Positions 1 to 10,369 are shown, counted from the stretch's first letter. The stretch is DNA of 64,000 nucleotides from Platycnemis pennipes (GCA_933228895.1 OW121854.1:12465131-12529130), one strand, 5' to 3'. Numbers and translations: made by a program. The notes: generated from the sequence alone by a model not told the origin.

Positions 1-1282
1 ACAGATTTGGTGTGAAACTTTTATACTTGACTTCATTAGAGGCTATGGCTATGGGGAAAAAAGTAAAAAAAATTGTTTTTTAACCAATTTGATTTTTTTT
101 GTAAATTGATGCTTTTTTAACTCGTAATCTTATGGTAAATGAGATGAATATCGTTATGAATCGATAATACGCGTGCAGATATTGTTATAAATGTAAAATA
201 ATAAATATAATATGGATCAATGACTACTAACAAATATCTCGGTATCACACCGGCTCACAAAACCGTAATTAATTTAATGTCACTTTAATTTCGAACACCG
301 CGCCGAAAACCACCAGTGGTAACCATGGAATTTATTGTTTTGCTAAGTCACAACATTCTGTAATCAAGGCAAAAGCACAGTGTATGCGATTATTTTATGG
401 TTTCCATAATGGCACGTACAGTAGCGTATGATTATTTGCACTGAAATAAAAAAATGGTCCTGGTCTTTCTTCGAAGTTCATGGAAAATTAATCAAAAGAG
501 CACTCAACGACACATGTTTACTTTTCCCTCACGGAAATGCATCAATATACGATGCGCATTTCGGAGAAATATTTTGAGGAGTACCTACCCAGTCAGTATT
601 ACCTTAATTTTAATTAAATATCTCAGTTATATTAAAAAAAAAGAATTCCTTTGATGGCAGCTTTATGTCTAAAACACCTTATGCTGCCGACATCAAACTT
701 CTATGTATCATGCTAATTGAAAATTAGGATGAAAGATTTGGATTCCATTTGGGTAGCGTGAAGTTAAATTAATATTTATTGGGCACGATAGAGTGGTGAA
801 AGTAGGAGATATTTTTAGCTAGTCTGGCGGTAAACCTCCAAGCACGTCGTTCCATCAATGTGAAACGAACATCAGAACAGGGACATCGCTTGGTTAGTAA
901 ATTATCGTTTTTCATGGTCGCCAATGCTATGTAAAGGTTTGTCATTATGCATGACCGAAAATTTATCAAATCCCAGAGTTTACGGGTCAATCAAATTCAT
1001 TGTAGTCCTCTCATAGATCCAAATTCATGGGAAATTTAACGTCGAGGACACGCGAACGTATTTTATTACCGCGGTATTACATCAATTAAAACATTTATTC
1101 AACAGTTTTCCGTGAAATTTCACCGCATCCACTTAGAATTACATTAGCATATACACCATTGCAAATGGAACTTAGGTTCGCGACGACCATGATTGAGTTT
1201 CTAACCGATTTTGGTTGAATCGGACCTCTGGCCGAGTTCCGTGACCGCAGTGAGCAATCAAGTTGCAATTTTACAACGAACG
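1..1282. other. Unassigned AT-rich DNA
   Basis: No coding region, repeat family or RNA gene was recognised here. Reading frames are short and interrupted in all frames. The stretch ends where the simple-repeat tail of the LINE-C remnant begins. Confidence 0.5.
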
Positions 1283-2335
1283 ACATCTAAATCTATCTAC
1301 ATAATACCCTGAAAGCCACTATAAAAGTGTGTGGCATGGAGTGAACTCTCACCAAACATGCACTGCATATCATGAATAAAAAAGGATTAGTACTTTTATA
1401 GGTGCTGTTCTAAACTTCACTATTTAAAAAAAGGATAAAAATAGCAAAGCATACATGCAAACACATGCTGTTAGTTGGGTTAGGTTTAAGTCCTTATACC
1501 AACATGCAGCTACCTACGCTATTTATTGATACACTCGTATTGGATATATTTACCGTTATTCATATCCCTAATCGTACGAGGAAAAGAGGACATTTTGAAT
1601 CTGTCAGTTCGGAAATCAATTTCTCTAATTTTGTGATTATGAGTAAGTAGGGGTTCGCAAAATATTTTTAACGTTGTCACTGAAAATATTACCTTGGAAT
1701 TTGTTTAGGAGATTAAGTCTAAATTTCAACCTGCGATCTGACAATGATTCCCAATTCAATTCATTTAATAGACTGGTTACGCTAACATAATTATCGTATC
1801 GTCCCTTTACAAATAATGCCGATCTTCGCTGCACACGTTCAAGTTCGTTATTTCGACCGATTTCGTAGGGATCCCACACACTGGCAGCGTATTCCAAATG
1901 AGGTCTTACAAGGGAAAAGTGGCCGATTTCTCGTACATGATCGTCACATTTACCCAATATTCTTTTGACGAATCCCAGTTTACGATTCGCTTGACCCATT
2001 TTTTTTCACGTATGTGTTTACCCAAGTAAAGATCATGTGCCAGTCTTATTCCAAGATATTTATTGGATTCCACGTTTGTTAATTCATTATTACTCATTTT
2101 GTAAGTGATACGAGGGAAATATTCTTTTTCCAAAAAATCATTACAAACCACTTTTTAAAGTTAGTTCTTTCTGCCGTGAATCACACCATGTGTCAATTGC
2201 CTGTAGGTCAATATTTAAATATTCTTTATCATTTGAGCATAGAATTTCTCTGTACACTACTGCGTCATCAGCAAATAGACGAAGCTTACTTTTTACCACC
2301 TTATGAAATATAATTTATGTACAAAAGGAATAGGA
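1283..2335 (-). mobile_element. LINE-C remnant (RT C-terminal half and 3' end)
   Basis: This is a 5'-truncated non-LTR retrotransposon read on the minus strand. Near 2262-2285 the minus strand encodes RLFADD, the FADD form of the reverse transcriptase catalytic box, followed by the usual D..L..DL..I..WC pattern. A frameshift separates this from the next segment (1637-1999), which encodes the conserved LINE tail with SLVRPHLEYAASVWDPY, LERVQRR and a LNWESLSDRR block. The 3' end lies near 1290-1330 and carries the CCCTG...GTGTGTGGCA signature shared with other copies in this window (58.3, 50.9 and 31.4 kb). The tail is TGTAGA-like, not poly(A). Several stops and frameshifts make it dead. The clade is probably L2/CR1-like from the SLVRPHLEYA..VWDP block, but I cannot place it firmly. 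Confidence 0.85.
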
Positions 2336-2359
2336 GACTATGTCTACTACGTCGTGAAC

Positions 2360-2720
2360 TAAGCTTTCGAATCAGTTATTGGACTCGGTGATGACGCATT
2401 ACCGCAGCAAGCCACCGCGTTTTACTCTAGCTCCGCACACAGGCGTTGTTTGTCTTTACTCACAATGCATCAATGGTTCTCAACTGTCTGTTCGTTGCTC
2501 TGGTCAGGACATGAATGTTGGGACGCCTGTCGCCCGCGCAATACCCAATGTTGAAAAGCGTGCTCCACCCTCGACTATGGAAGCGTTTGCAGCGGCCCCT
2601 AATTCGCCCGGAAGATGCCCATTTCCGCCCACCTATCCTGGAGTGCCCCGCTGAGTGGCGCCGCAAATTAGAGAAACAAAATTCTCGCATCCGGGTGTTT
2701 TAGAGGCGCGCGAGTTGGAC
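2360..2720. other. GC-rich unassigned block
   Basis: A GC- and CpG-richer island stands out from the surrounding AT-rich DNA. Three overlapping frames stay open for 60-90 codons on both strands, which is expected of stop-poor GC-rich DNA. No domain was recognised. It ends at an (AATG)5 microsatellite. Confidence 0.4.
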
Positions 2721-2732
2721 GTGGAGGCAGGG

Positions 2733-2752
2733 AATGAATGAATGAATGAATG
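2733..2752. repeat. (AATG)5 microsatellite
   Basis: Five perfect tandem copies of AATG. Confidence 0.95.
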
Positions 2753-2920
2753 GGTGAGTCGGAAACACCCATCCCAGCGCAATGCAGATGGGGAAGCAAA
2801 GAAATACTGTCGGTGCAGAAATTATGTGCACTCGAGTTTGAATGCGAATTACGAATTAACAGCTAGGTCTACAGAAAACATAATCACACCATAATTTTTC
2901 TTATTTCATTCTTCGTCAAT

Positions 2921-3631
2921 GGGTAGTAGACCTAAATTTTTAAAACGCATTTTCATATTTTTTACAACGGTTATAACGTAAAAAGTGCCGGTTTTTGACG
3001 GTGCTCGAATGAAGCGACGACTTTGATAACTCGTAAATCAATAATAAGGTGTTCAATTGAAACCAAAGTTTGAATAATGACAGATATTTATATTTTCCAT
3101 GCACTCTGTAAGTTTCCAGCGTATATAGAAATGTAGTTCGTAGTTAGTTCGAATAGAAGCGACCGGCGTGGTTTAAGCCGTGCAGTGTTTTAAGCCGTGC
3201 AGTGTTTTAAGCCGTGCAGTGTTGCCTTGCTGAGAGAGCTCGCTTTCGCCAGCATAAATCCCAATCGATTAAAATTAAACGCATGTGTTGAAATATTAGA
3301 AAATTACGTACTGGATACGTTCAGGGCATGCGGATTATAACGCGACCAAGAATGAAATTCTACGATACCCCAGTTTTGAAATGCTAACCTTTTATAAAAT
3401 TGATAGCAACTTTTCTTCTATTGAAGTTATACAATGGAAACATACAGAGTGCATGGATAACATATATATCTATCATTACTTAAACTTTGGTTTCAATTGA
3501 ACGCCTTGTTATAGATTTACGAGTTATGAAAATCAGCGCTTCGCTCGAACACCGTCAAAAACCGGCACTTTTTACTACAAAACTATTGTAAAAACATGAA
3601 ATCGCGTTTTAAAAATTAAGGTCTACTATCC
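2921..3631. mobile_element. Fold-back element with about 190-bp inverted termini
   Basis: The left end (GGGTAGTAGACCTAAATTTT) reappears as its reverse complement at 3610-3631 (GGTCTACTATCC). The match continues inward through the accggcac and gtttcaattgaa blocks for roughly 190 bp on each side, with scattered mismatches. The about 310-bp centre is non-coding and holds a 17-bp unit repeated three times. CAAT flanks both ends and may be a 4-bp duplication, but the boundary is ambiguous. No transposase is present, so it would be non-autonomous. I do not recognise the superfamily. Confidence 0.8.
3171..3221. repeat. 17-bp tandem repeat, three copies
   Basis: The unit TTTTAAGCCGTGCAGTG occurs three times head to tail (3171, 3188, 3205); only the first base pair region varies. 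It lies in the centre of the fold-back element. Confidence 0.9.
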
Positions 3632-3636
3632 AATAA

Positions 3637-3975
3637 CGAGCTGAATAAGATGCTAACAACCATGGAAAGCACAATGTCCTCACAATAGCTGAAGATCAAT
3701 AAGAAGAAAACTAAGATATTGGTGTGCAGCAAGAGAGAGGAGGCCAAAACGAACGTTATACTAGAAAAACAGAAACTGGGAAAGGTGAAAGAGTTCTGTT
3801 ACCTGGGAAGCCGAGTAACCAACGATGGACGAAGCAAGAAAGAAATAGTGAGTAAAATAGACCAGGCTAAGAGGGCATTCTATCAAAAGAAGAATCTACT
3901 TACAGCTGGAAATACAAGCGTAGAAGTAAGGCAGCAATTCATCAAAACGTATATCTGGAGCATTTTTCTTAACTA
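3637..3975 (+). mobile_element. LINE-A fragment (post-RT region)
   Basis: The plus strand matches the minus-strand LINE-A copies at 15.5 and 42.7 kb. It contains CSKREEAKTN, CYLGSRVTNDGRSKKEI and a FYQKKNLLTAGN block, which lie just after the reverse transcriptase active site. Both ends are missing: it starts exactly where the fold-back element at 2921-3631 ends and stops in mid-frame at about 3975. It is a pseudogene fragment without a 3' tail. Confidence 0.85.
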
Positions 3976-4410
3976 AGGTTACAATATGGAGTAGCAGAAC
4001 AATATGTAACGTCAACCAAAATTTTGTAAATTGGAATTATGAGCCAGTAAGAGATATAAAACTCCAATTCATACCTTACAGGTCGTTCATTGTGGATGCA
4101 TTTTCATGATCACGACTTTGCTCTGATGGAAAAACCTGCGAAATCGTCAAATCAATCTCATCTCTGGCGTGCGTAGCTGACTTTTAAAACCCTTTCCGTT
4201 ACCCTCGGACTGATCGCATAATCTGCTGGGGATGGCACCATGGAAATCCGGGGTGCATGCAGGATATGCACTTCCGCGGCATCACGTGTAGTGCGTTTCC
4301 ATGCCGTGGCAGGGGCGGCCAGGGCCGCTCCTCGATCACCCGTCTGGAGGTAGTTGGGGAGCGATTGGATTCTGGAGCCACGGCATTCACCCAATCCATA
4401 CGGTTAACTC
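3976..4410. other. Unassigned DNA
   Basis: No repeat or gene was recognised. The part from about 4190 to 4400 is GC-richer, with open frames on both strands but no visible domain. Confidence 0.4.
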
Positions 4411-5390
4411 GTCTCCTTTACTCCACTCTTTCCTCATCCCTCTTCACCCTCCTCTCTATTCTCACCCTTTATTCTTTTCCCTCCCCACATTCCTGATTCT
4501 CCGCCCTTCGCTAATATCTCTATCACCACACTTCTCACCCTCCTTGAATCCCACTTTGAGTACCGCCTCTACACATCCCCGCTCCTTCTCCTCGCACTCT
4601 CTCTCGTCTTGCAAATTCCGGTTCCCTCCACCATCACCTTTTCTTAATCCCTCATCTCTCCATCCTCACTTTATAATTCTTTCAACCTTTTTCCTTGGTG
4701 ACATCCCTCCCCTCATCCTGGAAATACCGCCAATCCTTCTACCCTCTATTATACTACCCTTTCCACGTGCCTCCATCCTCACCCCTCTCACATTCGACTG
4801 TTTCCTCTCCCTGATTCTCTCCTGATTTCCCCTCCCCAACACGTTCTCTCCTCCCTCTTTCACCACCCTCTCCCTCTGCCTTCAGTCAGATCTCACCCAC
4901 TCCACCGCCATCCTTCCCTCTACCCCCTATCTATCACCCCCTCCCTAGCCTCCGTATCCACCCTCCCCTCATTCACCTATCTGCAACCCTCGTTCCCCAC
5001 CCTTTCTCTCCTCCCTCCAACCCTTCCCACCCGAATCTCTCGTCTCCATTTTGACCCACTTCCATCACCATTCTCTCCCTCAACACTCTTTCATCACACC
5101 CTCACTTATTCCTCTCACTCCTCCCTTCCTCCCCTCACTGTTACAACTATCAACACCTCTCCACTCTATCACTGTATCCTTCCCGTTTATCACGTTGCCT
5201 CATTCCCCTCTTGCCTCCCTTCCTTCCAGATCACGTCCCTCCCTCATCCATCGCCACTCGTTCCTCTCCGCTCTAGCACAACCTTCCCTCAACCCTATAT
5301 CACCACTCCACCCTCATCCCCCGCCTTCATCCATCCCTCTGTCACCGCACTTCACTTCTCCCCCTACCTGCCCCCTATCTGCCCTGAAGA
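4411..5390. repeat. Polypyrimidine-rich tract (about 1 kb)
   Basis: The plus strand is overwhelmingly C and T (runs such as CCCTCC, TTCCCTC, CACTCC) for almost 1 kb, so the minus strand is purine-rich. Pyrimidine strands lack stop codons, which explains two open frames of about 175 codons; these encode only low-complexity S/P/L/H/T protein. There is no short perfect repeat unit. It resembles a degenerate polypurine-polypyrimidine satellite rather than a gene. Confidence 0.75.
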
Positions 5391-5450
5391 CGGCGCCCGA
5401 CTCGAGCACCAAAACGTCGACCGAAACGTCGAGCCCGGTGGAGAACGCGA
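5385..5450 (+). other. Penelope-type CTGAAGA...GAAACGTCG motif
   Basis: The end of the polypyrimidine tract is followed by a short GC-rich stretch with CCTGAAGACGG and, 40 bp on, CCGAAACGTCG. This arrangement resembles the terminal motif of Penelope-like elements seen elsewhere in the window (38.86, 55.01 and 56.0 kb), but the core reads CTGAAGA instead of CTGATGA. No Penelope coding sequence is adjacent. Confidence 0.35.
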
Positions 5451-5597
5451 GGAGAATGTATGCAACTTTTCTTTCCTTTTGCTTCAGCATCATCTCCGTT
5501 ATGCACGCAATTTCATTGAAGTCACCACACTCAACTCCAATTCCAAAGTGCTTCATCTTAATTTTTCAGTCTTATTAATTTCTCTTGATAAAATCAG

Positions 5598-6372
5598 TGA
5601 GGTTTACGGATGACCAAGCGCTAGTCAGCTAGTCAGCCCGTGGCTTGCAAAAAATTCTGGATGCGTTGCAGGGACAGTGCGAAAGATACGCGATGAGATA
5701 AACCTAAAGAAAACGAAAGTAATGTGATTTTCAAGAACAAAAAGGGCCAGTATAACGATTAAAGTAGGAGGTCAGAAGCTAGAGCATGTAGAGCAAGTTA
5801 GCTATCTTGGTAGTGTGTTGGAAGAAAAAGGCAGCATTGAAGTGAGAAGGAGAATTGCATTGGCAAAAGAAGCTTTTACTCGTAGGCGTGAGTTAATGAC
5901 TGGGGCGTTGAGTAAGGAAGTGAACAAAAGATTAATGAAAAATTTAATTCGGAGAGTTGTACTAAATAGGGCGGAAACGTGGGATTTGCGAAAAAAGATG
6001 AAAATAGACATAGGGCTTTTGAGATGTGGGTGTGGAGAAGGATGGAGAAAATAAAGTGGGTCGAAAGGAAGACGAACGATGAAGTGCTAGAATTGGTAGG
6101 AGAGGAAAGAAATCTGATAGATGAAAGTAGGAGAAGGCAGAAGGTGTTGATGGGAAAGGTAATAAAAGGGGATGGTGTTTTGAAGGAGGTGATTGAGGGA
6201 AGAGCGTTGGGTAAGTGGGGAAGAGGGAGGAGAAGAACGGGTAGCTTGGATGGAATGATGGGAGGCAGAAGGGGCTGAAGAGGGTCATGGTGTGAAATTT
6301 AGGGGGTGGTGAGAATAATTAAATGTCCATGTAAACATGCCTTCACCGGAAGAATACTAATGATAAATAAAT
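5598..6372 (+). mobile_element. LINE-D remnant (RT tail to 3' end)
   Basis: The plus strand starts at a TDDQA box (a mutated FADD/YADD RT motif) near 5600. It continues through YLGSVLEEKGSIEVRRRIAL, a LIRRVVLNRAETW block and an R..M.KIKWVERKT..EV....GEERNLIDE tail. The 3' end has the shared CCTTCACCGG signature followed by an A/T-rich (TAAA)n tail at 6355-6380. Stops and frameshifts break the frame (for example near 5728 and 6050). This arrangement is known from APE-type LINEs related to LINE-A. Other copies are at 44.85 and 53.80 kb. Confidence 0.85.
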
Positions 6373-6605
6373 AAATGAATAGTTAACTTCATCAGCCTGA
6401 CACAGGAGAGCACTCCGTGAAGATATCGTCATTGAAGGACGTATTTTTACCTCAAAAAAGTTGGAAGTTTTAAGAGTTAAATTTTCTTCTAAAATCACAA
6501 GATTCTGAAGTAATACCCTCGAAAATATATCTTCAGCTCCAGTTATGCGCCTCTCCCTCTCTCATTTTTCTCCCAGTGTGTTTTCTAGTGTAACTGTTTC
6601 AACCG

Positions 6606-6845
6606 CTTTGTGTGTCCCCCATTGTGATTGGGCGAAGGAGCTTCGCAGTCCCAGTTGTGATTGGTCGAAGTGGATGACGTACGAATCCTTTGCTCGCCTA
6701 CTTTTTCAAAAGGGTTAAACACATCAGTTTTCCGCGGCTTATAGCTCGAGAACTAATCGCGGATCGAAGAACGGGCAAATACGTGTCTTTCTATTCTACA
6801 AAATCTATCTAATTTGGCATTAAAAAATACGGTAAACGACCCATT
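6606..6845 (-). mobile_element. MITE-1 copy, truncated
   Basis: This is the distal 240 bp of the MITE-1 family, ending in GTAAACGACCCATT. With the copy at 31.45 kb it forms a subfamily reading GATGACGTACGA where other copies read differently. Two TGATTGG (inverted CCAAT) boxes are retained. The other half is missing. Confidence 0.8.
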
Positions 6846-7101
6846 TGTCTTCGTGGAACAAACTTGTGTTTTCAATTTTCTAGTGTTGTAGTTAATGATT
6901 GACATATGGTAATGAAATTCTCGTTCACAACGGAAACTATTTTCTATTCTTTCGCTTTTGTACCTTTAATTAACGATTACCCGGCAGTTGTACCGCCGTG
7001 GCAGTGACCTGTTACGTTGTAGTCTTACGTAGAAGTGTTGGCAATAAGATAGCGATGAATCTCTATCCCCACCTTAATCATGCGGCTCTTGACTCTGCCG
7101 T

Positions 7102-7645
7102 AATGGGGTCGTTTACCATATTTTTTATCACCGAATCTGATAGTTTGTAAAGTAAAAAGAACCGTATTTTTCAGGTTTTTGATAGGTCAAATATTTCTCG
7201 AGTTATAAGCGGCGAAAAACTGATGTTTTTAACCCTTTCGGAAAAGTGGGTGTGGTGCAACCTCTGACGTATATCGACTTCGTCCAATCACAACTGAGCC
7301 CGCGAAGCTACTTCGCTTTATCGCAAAGAGGGAGACACAGCTGACTCTGCCAGTGGGAGCAGTTGCGACAGGATCTGTGCGAGCAGACCTTCCGAGAACT
7401 TCCCTCCACTCCCTACCCTTCCCCGAAAAGCAGTCAAGGACGACAGGAAAATGACGTCAGATGATATCAATCAAAGCAGCTTTTTCGGTGGGCGTCACCT
7501 TTTGTTTATTTAAATTTTTGATTTATGAGTGAATGGTTGCGTTTATAAGATTAATTCTTTTCACTAAAATTCTTTTTTCGTTTCCATCTAACGGTTTCGT
7601 GTACAACATTGCGATTTCGGTTCCGAGTAAACGCCCACCGCCAAC
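7102..7645 (+). mobile_element. MITE-1 copy, near full length
   Basis: It begins AATGGGGTCGTTTACC and ends ...GAGTAAACGCCC; the two ends are imperfect inverted repeats (consensus AATGGGGKCGTTTAC). About 540 bp long and non-coding. The internal landmarks are shared with copies at 9.24, 13.19, 31.45 and 48.96 kb: GTTATAAGCGGCGAAAAACT, CCAATCACAACTGAG, a TGACGTCA palindrome near 7452 and GGTGGGCGTCACC. The last few bases of the right end have decayed. Confidence 0.85.
7452..7459. promoter_or_regulatory. CRE-like palindrome TGACGTCA in MITE-1
   Basis: A perfect consensus CREB/ATF binding palindrome inside the MITE. The same site is present in the 9.24 and 13.19 kb copies and decayed in the 31.45 and 48.96 kb copies. 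Function is inferred from motif identity only. Confidence 0.45.
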
Positions 7646-7804
7646 ATTGGCCTCTTAATATTCATCGTTCGATCTGAAGTGAGTTCGAGCCGTGTAGCAC
7701 GCGGTATTCATCTTATTTCCTGTATGCTGTGCTGCATCTCAGTTCAGAAAATAGTTATTATGACATTAACACTTGTAATGCATTATTATCAAGATTGTGT
7801 GGAT

Positions 7805-8074
7805 CACTCACTCAGTGATTCAACCCGAAGGTTTTGATAGGTGAGAGTTCACCCCGTACTAAGCCAACGGCGTGTGAAATTCACACATTCAGGTTAGGGG
7901 GGCCAGTTCCTTTCCCTGGGACACCTGCGATTTCCTACGAAGGTCTGACACTTAAAAAATCGATTCACGAGGACTCTTAGTGGGGGTGTCCAGAAAGGCT
8001 CTTGACCGGTATTTGAACCCGGGACTCTCCGGTCAGTAGCTCAGTGCTCTACCCACTAGGCAACCACGACCCCC
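7805..8074 (-). mobile_element. tRNA-derived SINE with 11-bp target site duplication
   Basis: Read on the minus strand, it starts at 8074 with a tRNA-like head: a box A-like GGTTGCCTAGTGGGTAGAGC near 8046-8065 and a box B GGTTCAAATACC near 8008-8019. An unrelated body of about 190 bp follows. The element is bounded by ATTGTGTGGAT at 7794-7804 and again at 8075-8085, an 11-bp direct repeat typical of LINE-mediated insertion. The tail (lower coordinate end) is a short GAGTGAGTG-like stretch, not poly(A). It is not a functional tRNA gene, because no acceptor stem closes around the head. Confidence 0.85.
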
Positions 8075-8130
8075 ATTGTGTGGATAATAATGCATAATAT
8101 AAATTGTGCCAAAACTAACAGAAGAATACC

Positions 8131-8312
8131 ACCATCATTTGTCAACAGTCCTGGAAATGCTTTAACTCAGCTCTCCACTGACTTCTTGCATCGGCTACTC
8201 TCTTCATATTTACGTATTTCTTCTCTTTCACGTCCTTCATCACCTGATCTAGGTATCACATACGAGGGCCTTCCTATACCGTTCTTCCCGATTTGTCCTT
8301 CGCCTACTATCT
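8131..8312 (-). mobile_element. LINE-A 3' end, degenerate
   Basis: The minus strand resembles the last 180 bp of LINE-A (GTCAACAGTCCTGGAAATG, TCTCCACTGACTTCTTGCATC and TTTCACGTCCTTCATCACCTG on the plus strand). It starts at an ACCATCAT remnant of the (ATG)n tail. Divergence is high, so it is an old copy. Confidence 0.7.
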
Positions 8313-8619
8313 TCGTCAATGCTAAATATATCATTATTGAGCGTCAAAAGAATCATGGTGCGTGAAAGTATTTAAACTGTGGGAAAAACGTCAGGATTAT
8401 TAAACATATTTTACGAACAAACTCACTCCAAGAAAACATCCACACAAGAGCGGGGGCGTGTAAAACCACGAAATCACGCGAAACAAAATGTAAGGTGATG
8501 AAAATTTCTTGGAATAGATGTACAGAGCTCCTGAAATAAATGCGAACTAATTTCGTCAGGCTGATAACTTTACGCAAGCCGTTCGCACTAAAGGACCGCA
8601 AGGGAAGGGAACGGCTCAT

Positions 8620-9035
8620 TCTTCATGGCTTCACACTTCCAGCCCCGTATCCTTTCAAATAAGGCGGGAACGTCTTCAAGGAGCACTAAAGATTCTGTGG
8701 CGGTGAAGATGTGCGGAAAAATTCCGCGTTTCCTTCCAGGGGGATGCGTTTCAAATGAGAGTGGTGGGCGTTGCCGTGGATACAGGGTGTGGGAGGGGAG
8801 AGGGGAGGGGAAGAAGAACCGCGGGTGGGGGGGAGTGGAAGTTTGGCCTCAAATGGAGCGAGGTGGAACTCTCTCTCGCTGATGTTTCGGAAAGTTTCGG
8901 GGGGCGTGCGGCTTCTCTTGCTCTCCTCTGGGGGTGAGGGGTCGTGATATCGAGCGACCGAACTCTCTCTGGATTTGAGCCCTCGACTCCCGAAAATTGA
9001 TTTTATCTTCTCAATATTCGGTAGGCTGCATCCTA
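8620..9035. other. GC-rich, purine-biased unassigned block
   Basis: It includes a run of GGGAGGGGAGAGGGG type around 8785-8845 and several overlapping open frames on both strands without a recognisable domain. It could be a G-quadruplex-forming stretch. No repeat partner was seen in the window. Confidence 0.4.
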
Positions 9036-9039
9036 CGGT

Positions 9040-9236
9040 GCACCGAATACTTCCATTTGGCACCGCACTATTGGGGTACTCACTTTCAAAATCGTATAAC
9101 TTTTGAAAGAATTGAAATAATAACATAAAATGTTTTTTATTCGAAAGCTAAAACCCTAAGGGATAGATGAAAAATGTGTATCAAATGAAAAGTAGCAATA
9201 AAAGTCTGCAGAAAGTGTGCGAATGCCTCGCTGGGT
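9040..9236 (-). repeat. Old interspersed repeat, empty-site copy
   Basis: This is the reverse complement of the sequence that flanks the hAT-type MITE at 10.37-10.52 and 11.06-11.09 kb. It carries the uninterrupted equivalent of that MITE's target (minus strand GAAAGTGAGTACCCCAATAG against GAAAGTTATCCCTACCTCTG interrupted). Non-coding; the family was not identified. Confidence 0.7.
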
Positions 9237-9239
9237 CAC

Positions 9240-9884
9240 AATGGGGTCGTTTACCATATTTTTTTTATTGCCGAATCTGATAGAGTTTGTAAAATAAAAG
9301 GACCCGTATTTTTCCGTTTTCTGATCCGACAATGATTTCCCGAGTTATAAGCGGCGAAAAACTGATGTTTTTAACCCTTTCGGAAAAGTGGGTGTGGTGC
9401 AACCTCCGACGTATATCGACTTCGTCCAATCACAACTGAGCCCGCGAAGCTACTTCGCATTATCGCTATGGGGGGACACAGCTGACTCGGCCAATGGGAG
9501 CGATTTCGACAGCATCTGTGCGAGCAGACCTTCCGAGAATTCCCATCCACTCCCTTCCCTTCCTCGAAAAGCAGTCAAGGACAGGAGGAAAATGACGTCA
9601 ATGTTATCACAGCAGCATTTTCGGTGGGCGTCACCTTTTGCTTATTTTAATTTTTGATTTATGAGTGAATGGTTGTGGTTAGAAGATTGATTTTTTGAAG
9701 GTTCGCGAACTAGCCGCGAGGACCTAACGGAGTTACCCGCTGAAAATCCCGGTCAAGGCGAATGATTTTTTCTCTGTGGAATTTCTGCTATTGATTGATT
9801 TTTTCACTAAAATTAGTTTTTGGTTTCCATCTAACGATTTCGTGTGCAAAGTTGCGATTTCGGTTCCGAGTAAACGCCCCCATT
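9240..9884 (+). mobile_element. MITE-1 copy with nested SINE
   Basis: A full MITE-1 from AATGGGGTCGTTTACC to TAAACGCCCCCATT, interrupted at 9697-9792 by a 96-bp SINE-derived insertion that duplicated GATTGATTTTTT. A TGACGTCA palindrome lies at about 9594 and CCAATCACAACTGAG at about 9426. Non-coding. Confidence 0.9.
9697..9792 (-). mobile_element. SINE fragment with internal inversion, 12-bp TSD
   Basis: The insert is flanked by GATTGATTTTTT at 9685-9696 and 9793-9804. Its right half (CAAGGCGAATGATTTTTTCT, CTCTGTGGAA) matches the plus-strand SINE at 35.1 kb in the same orientation. Its left half is the reverse complement of the next segment of that SINE (GCGGGTAACTCCG, CGCGGCTAG). Read on the minus strand, the 5' part is inverted and the 3' part is in sense orientation. 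This is the layout that twin priming gives in LINE-mediated retrotransposition. Confidence 0.8.
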
Positions 9885-9995
9885 AGCATTTTGCGCCACT
9901 CGATATATTCCAAATCGATTTGTGGCTAAAGTATTAACTGCATAAAAAGGAATTCCTCCGGCTTCACTTGGTGGAACCGCATGATAGGAAATAGA

Positions 9996-10085
9996 ATGAT
10001 CACTTGGTAAGATTCCACAAATTTATTTTACCACCGACCTTGGTTTCGAAATAAATAAATTTGTGGAATCAATCCAAGTGATCAT
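9996..10085. repeat. Hairpin with about 33-bp arms
   Basis: ATGATCACTTGG..ATTCCACAAATTTATTT is followed after about 20 bp by its reverse complement. The arms differ only at a TAAG/ATTG block and an extra AAAT. The loop carries ACCGACCTTGGTTTCGAAA, reminiscent of Penelope-like terminal sequences. Transcribed on either strand it would form a stable stem. Confidence 0.8.
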
Positions 10086-10369
10086 TATATTTACTATTAA
10101 CTGCATGTGAAGAACACATCGATGCTTTTCTGCTACATTTCTCCCGAGGATTCTGCTTTTAAATTTTTTCTAACGTGAATACTACCTTAATTTTTTAATT
10201 TATTAATAAAAAATTTTGTTTTAAATAAATCATTATTTTGAATTGGTTGAATGTTATTATCAACGAGTATGAGAAAAAATAGTTATACGTGTATTTTTGC
10301 TTTTAAAAAGTTATTTTTCGCTGATTTATTGTAGTCTATAAAAATAATTGGAAAAAATTACGGCATTCG

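Noticed and set aside
4301..5578. Two plus-strand open frames of about 175 codons
   Set aside because: They are low-complexity S/P/L/H/T products of a polypyrimidine strand that rarely contains stop codons; no domain and no codon structure.
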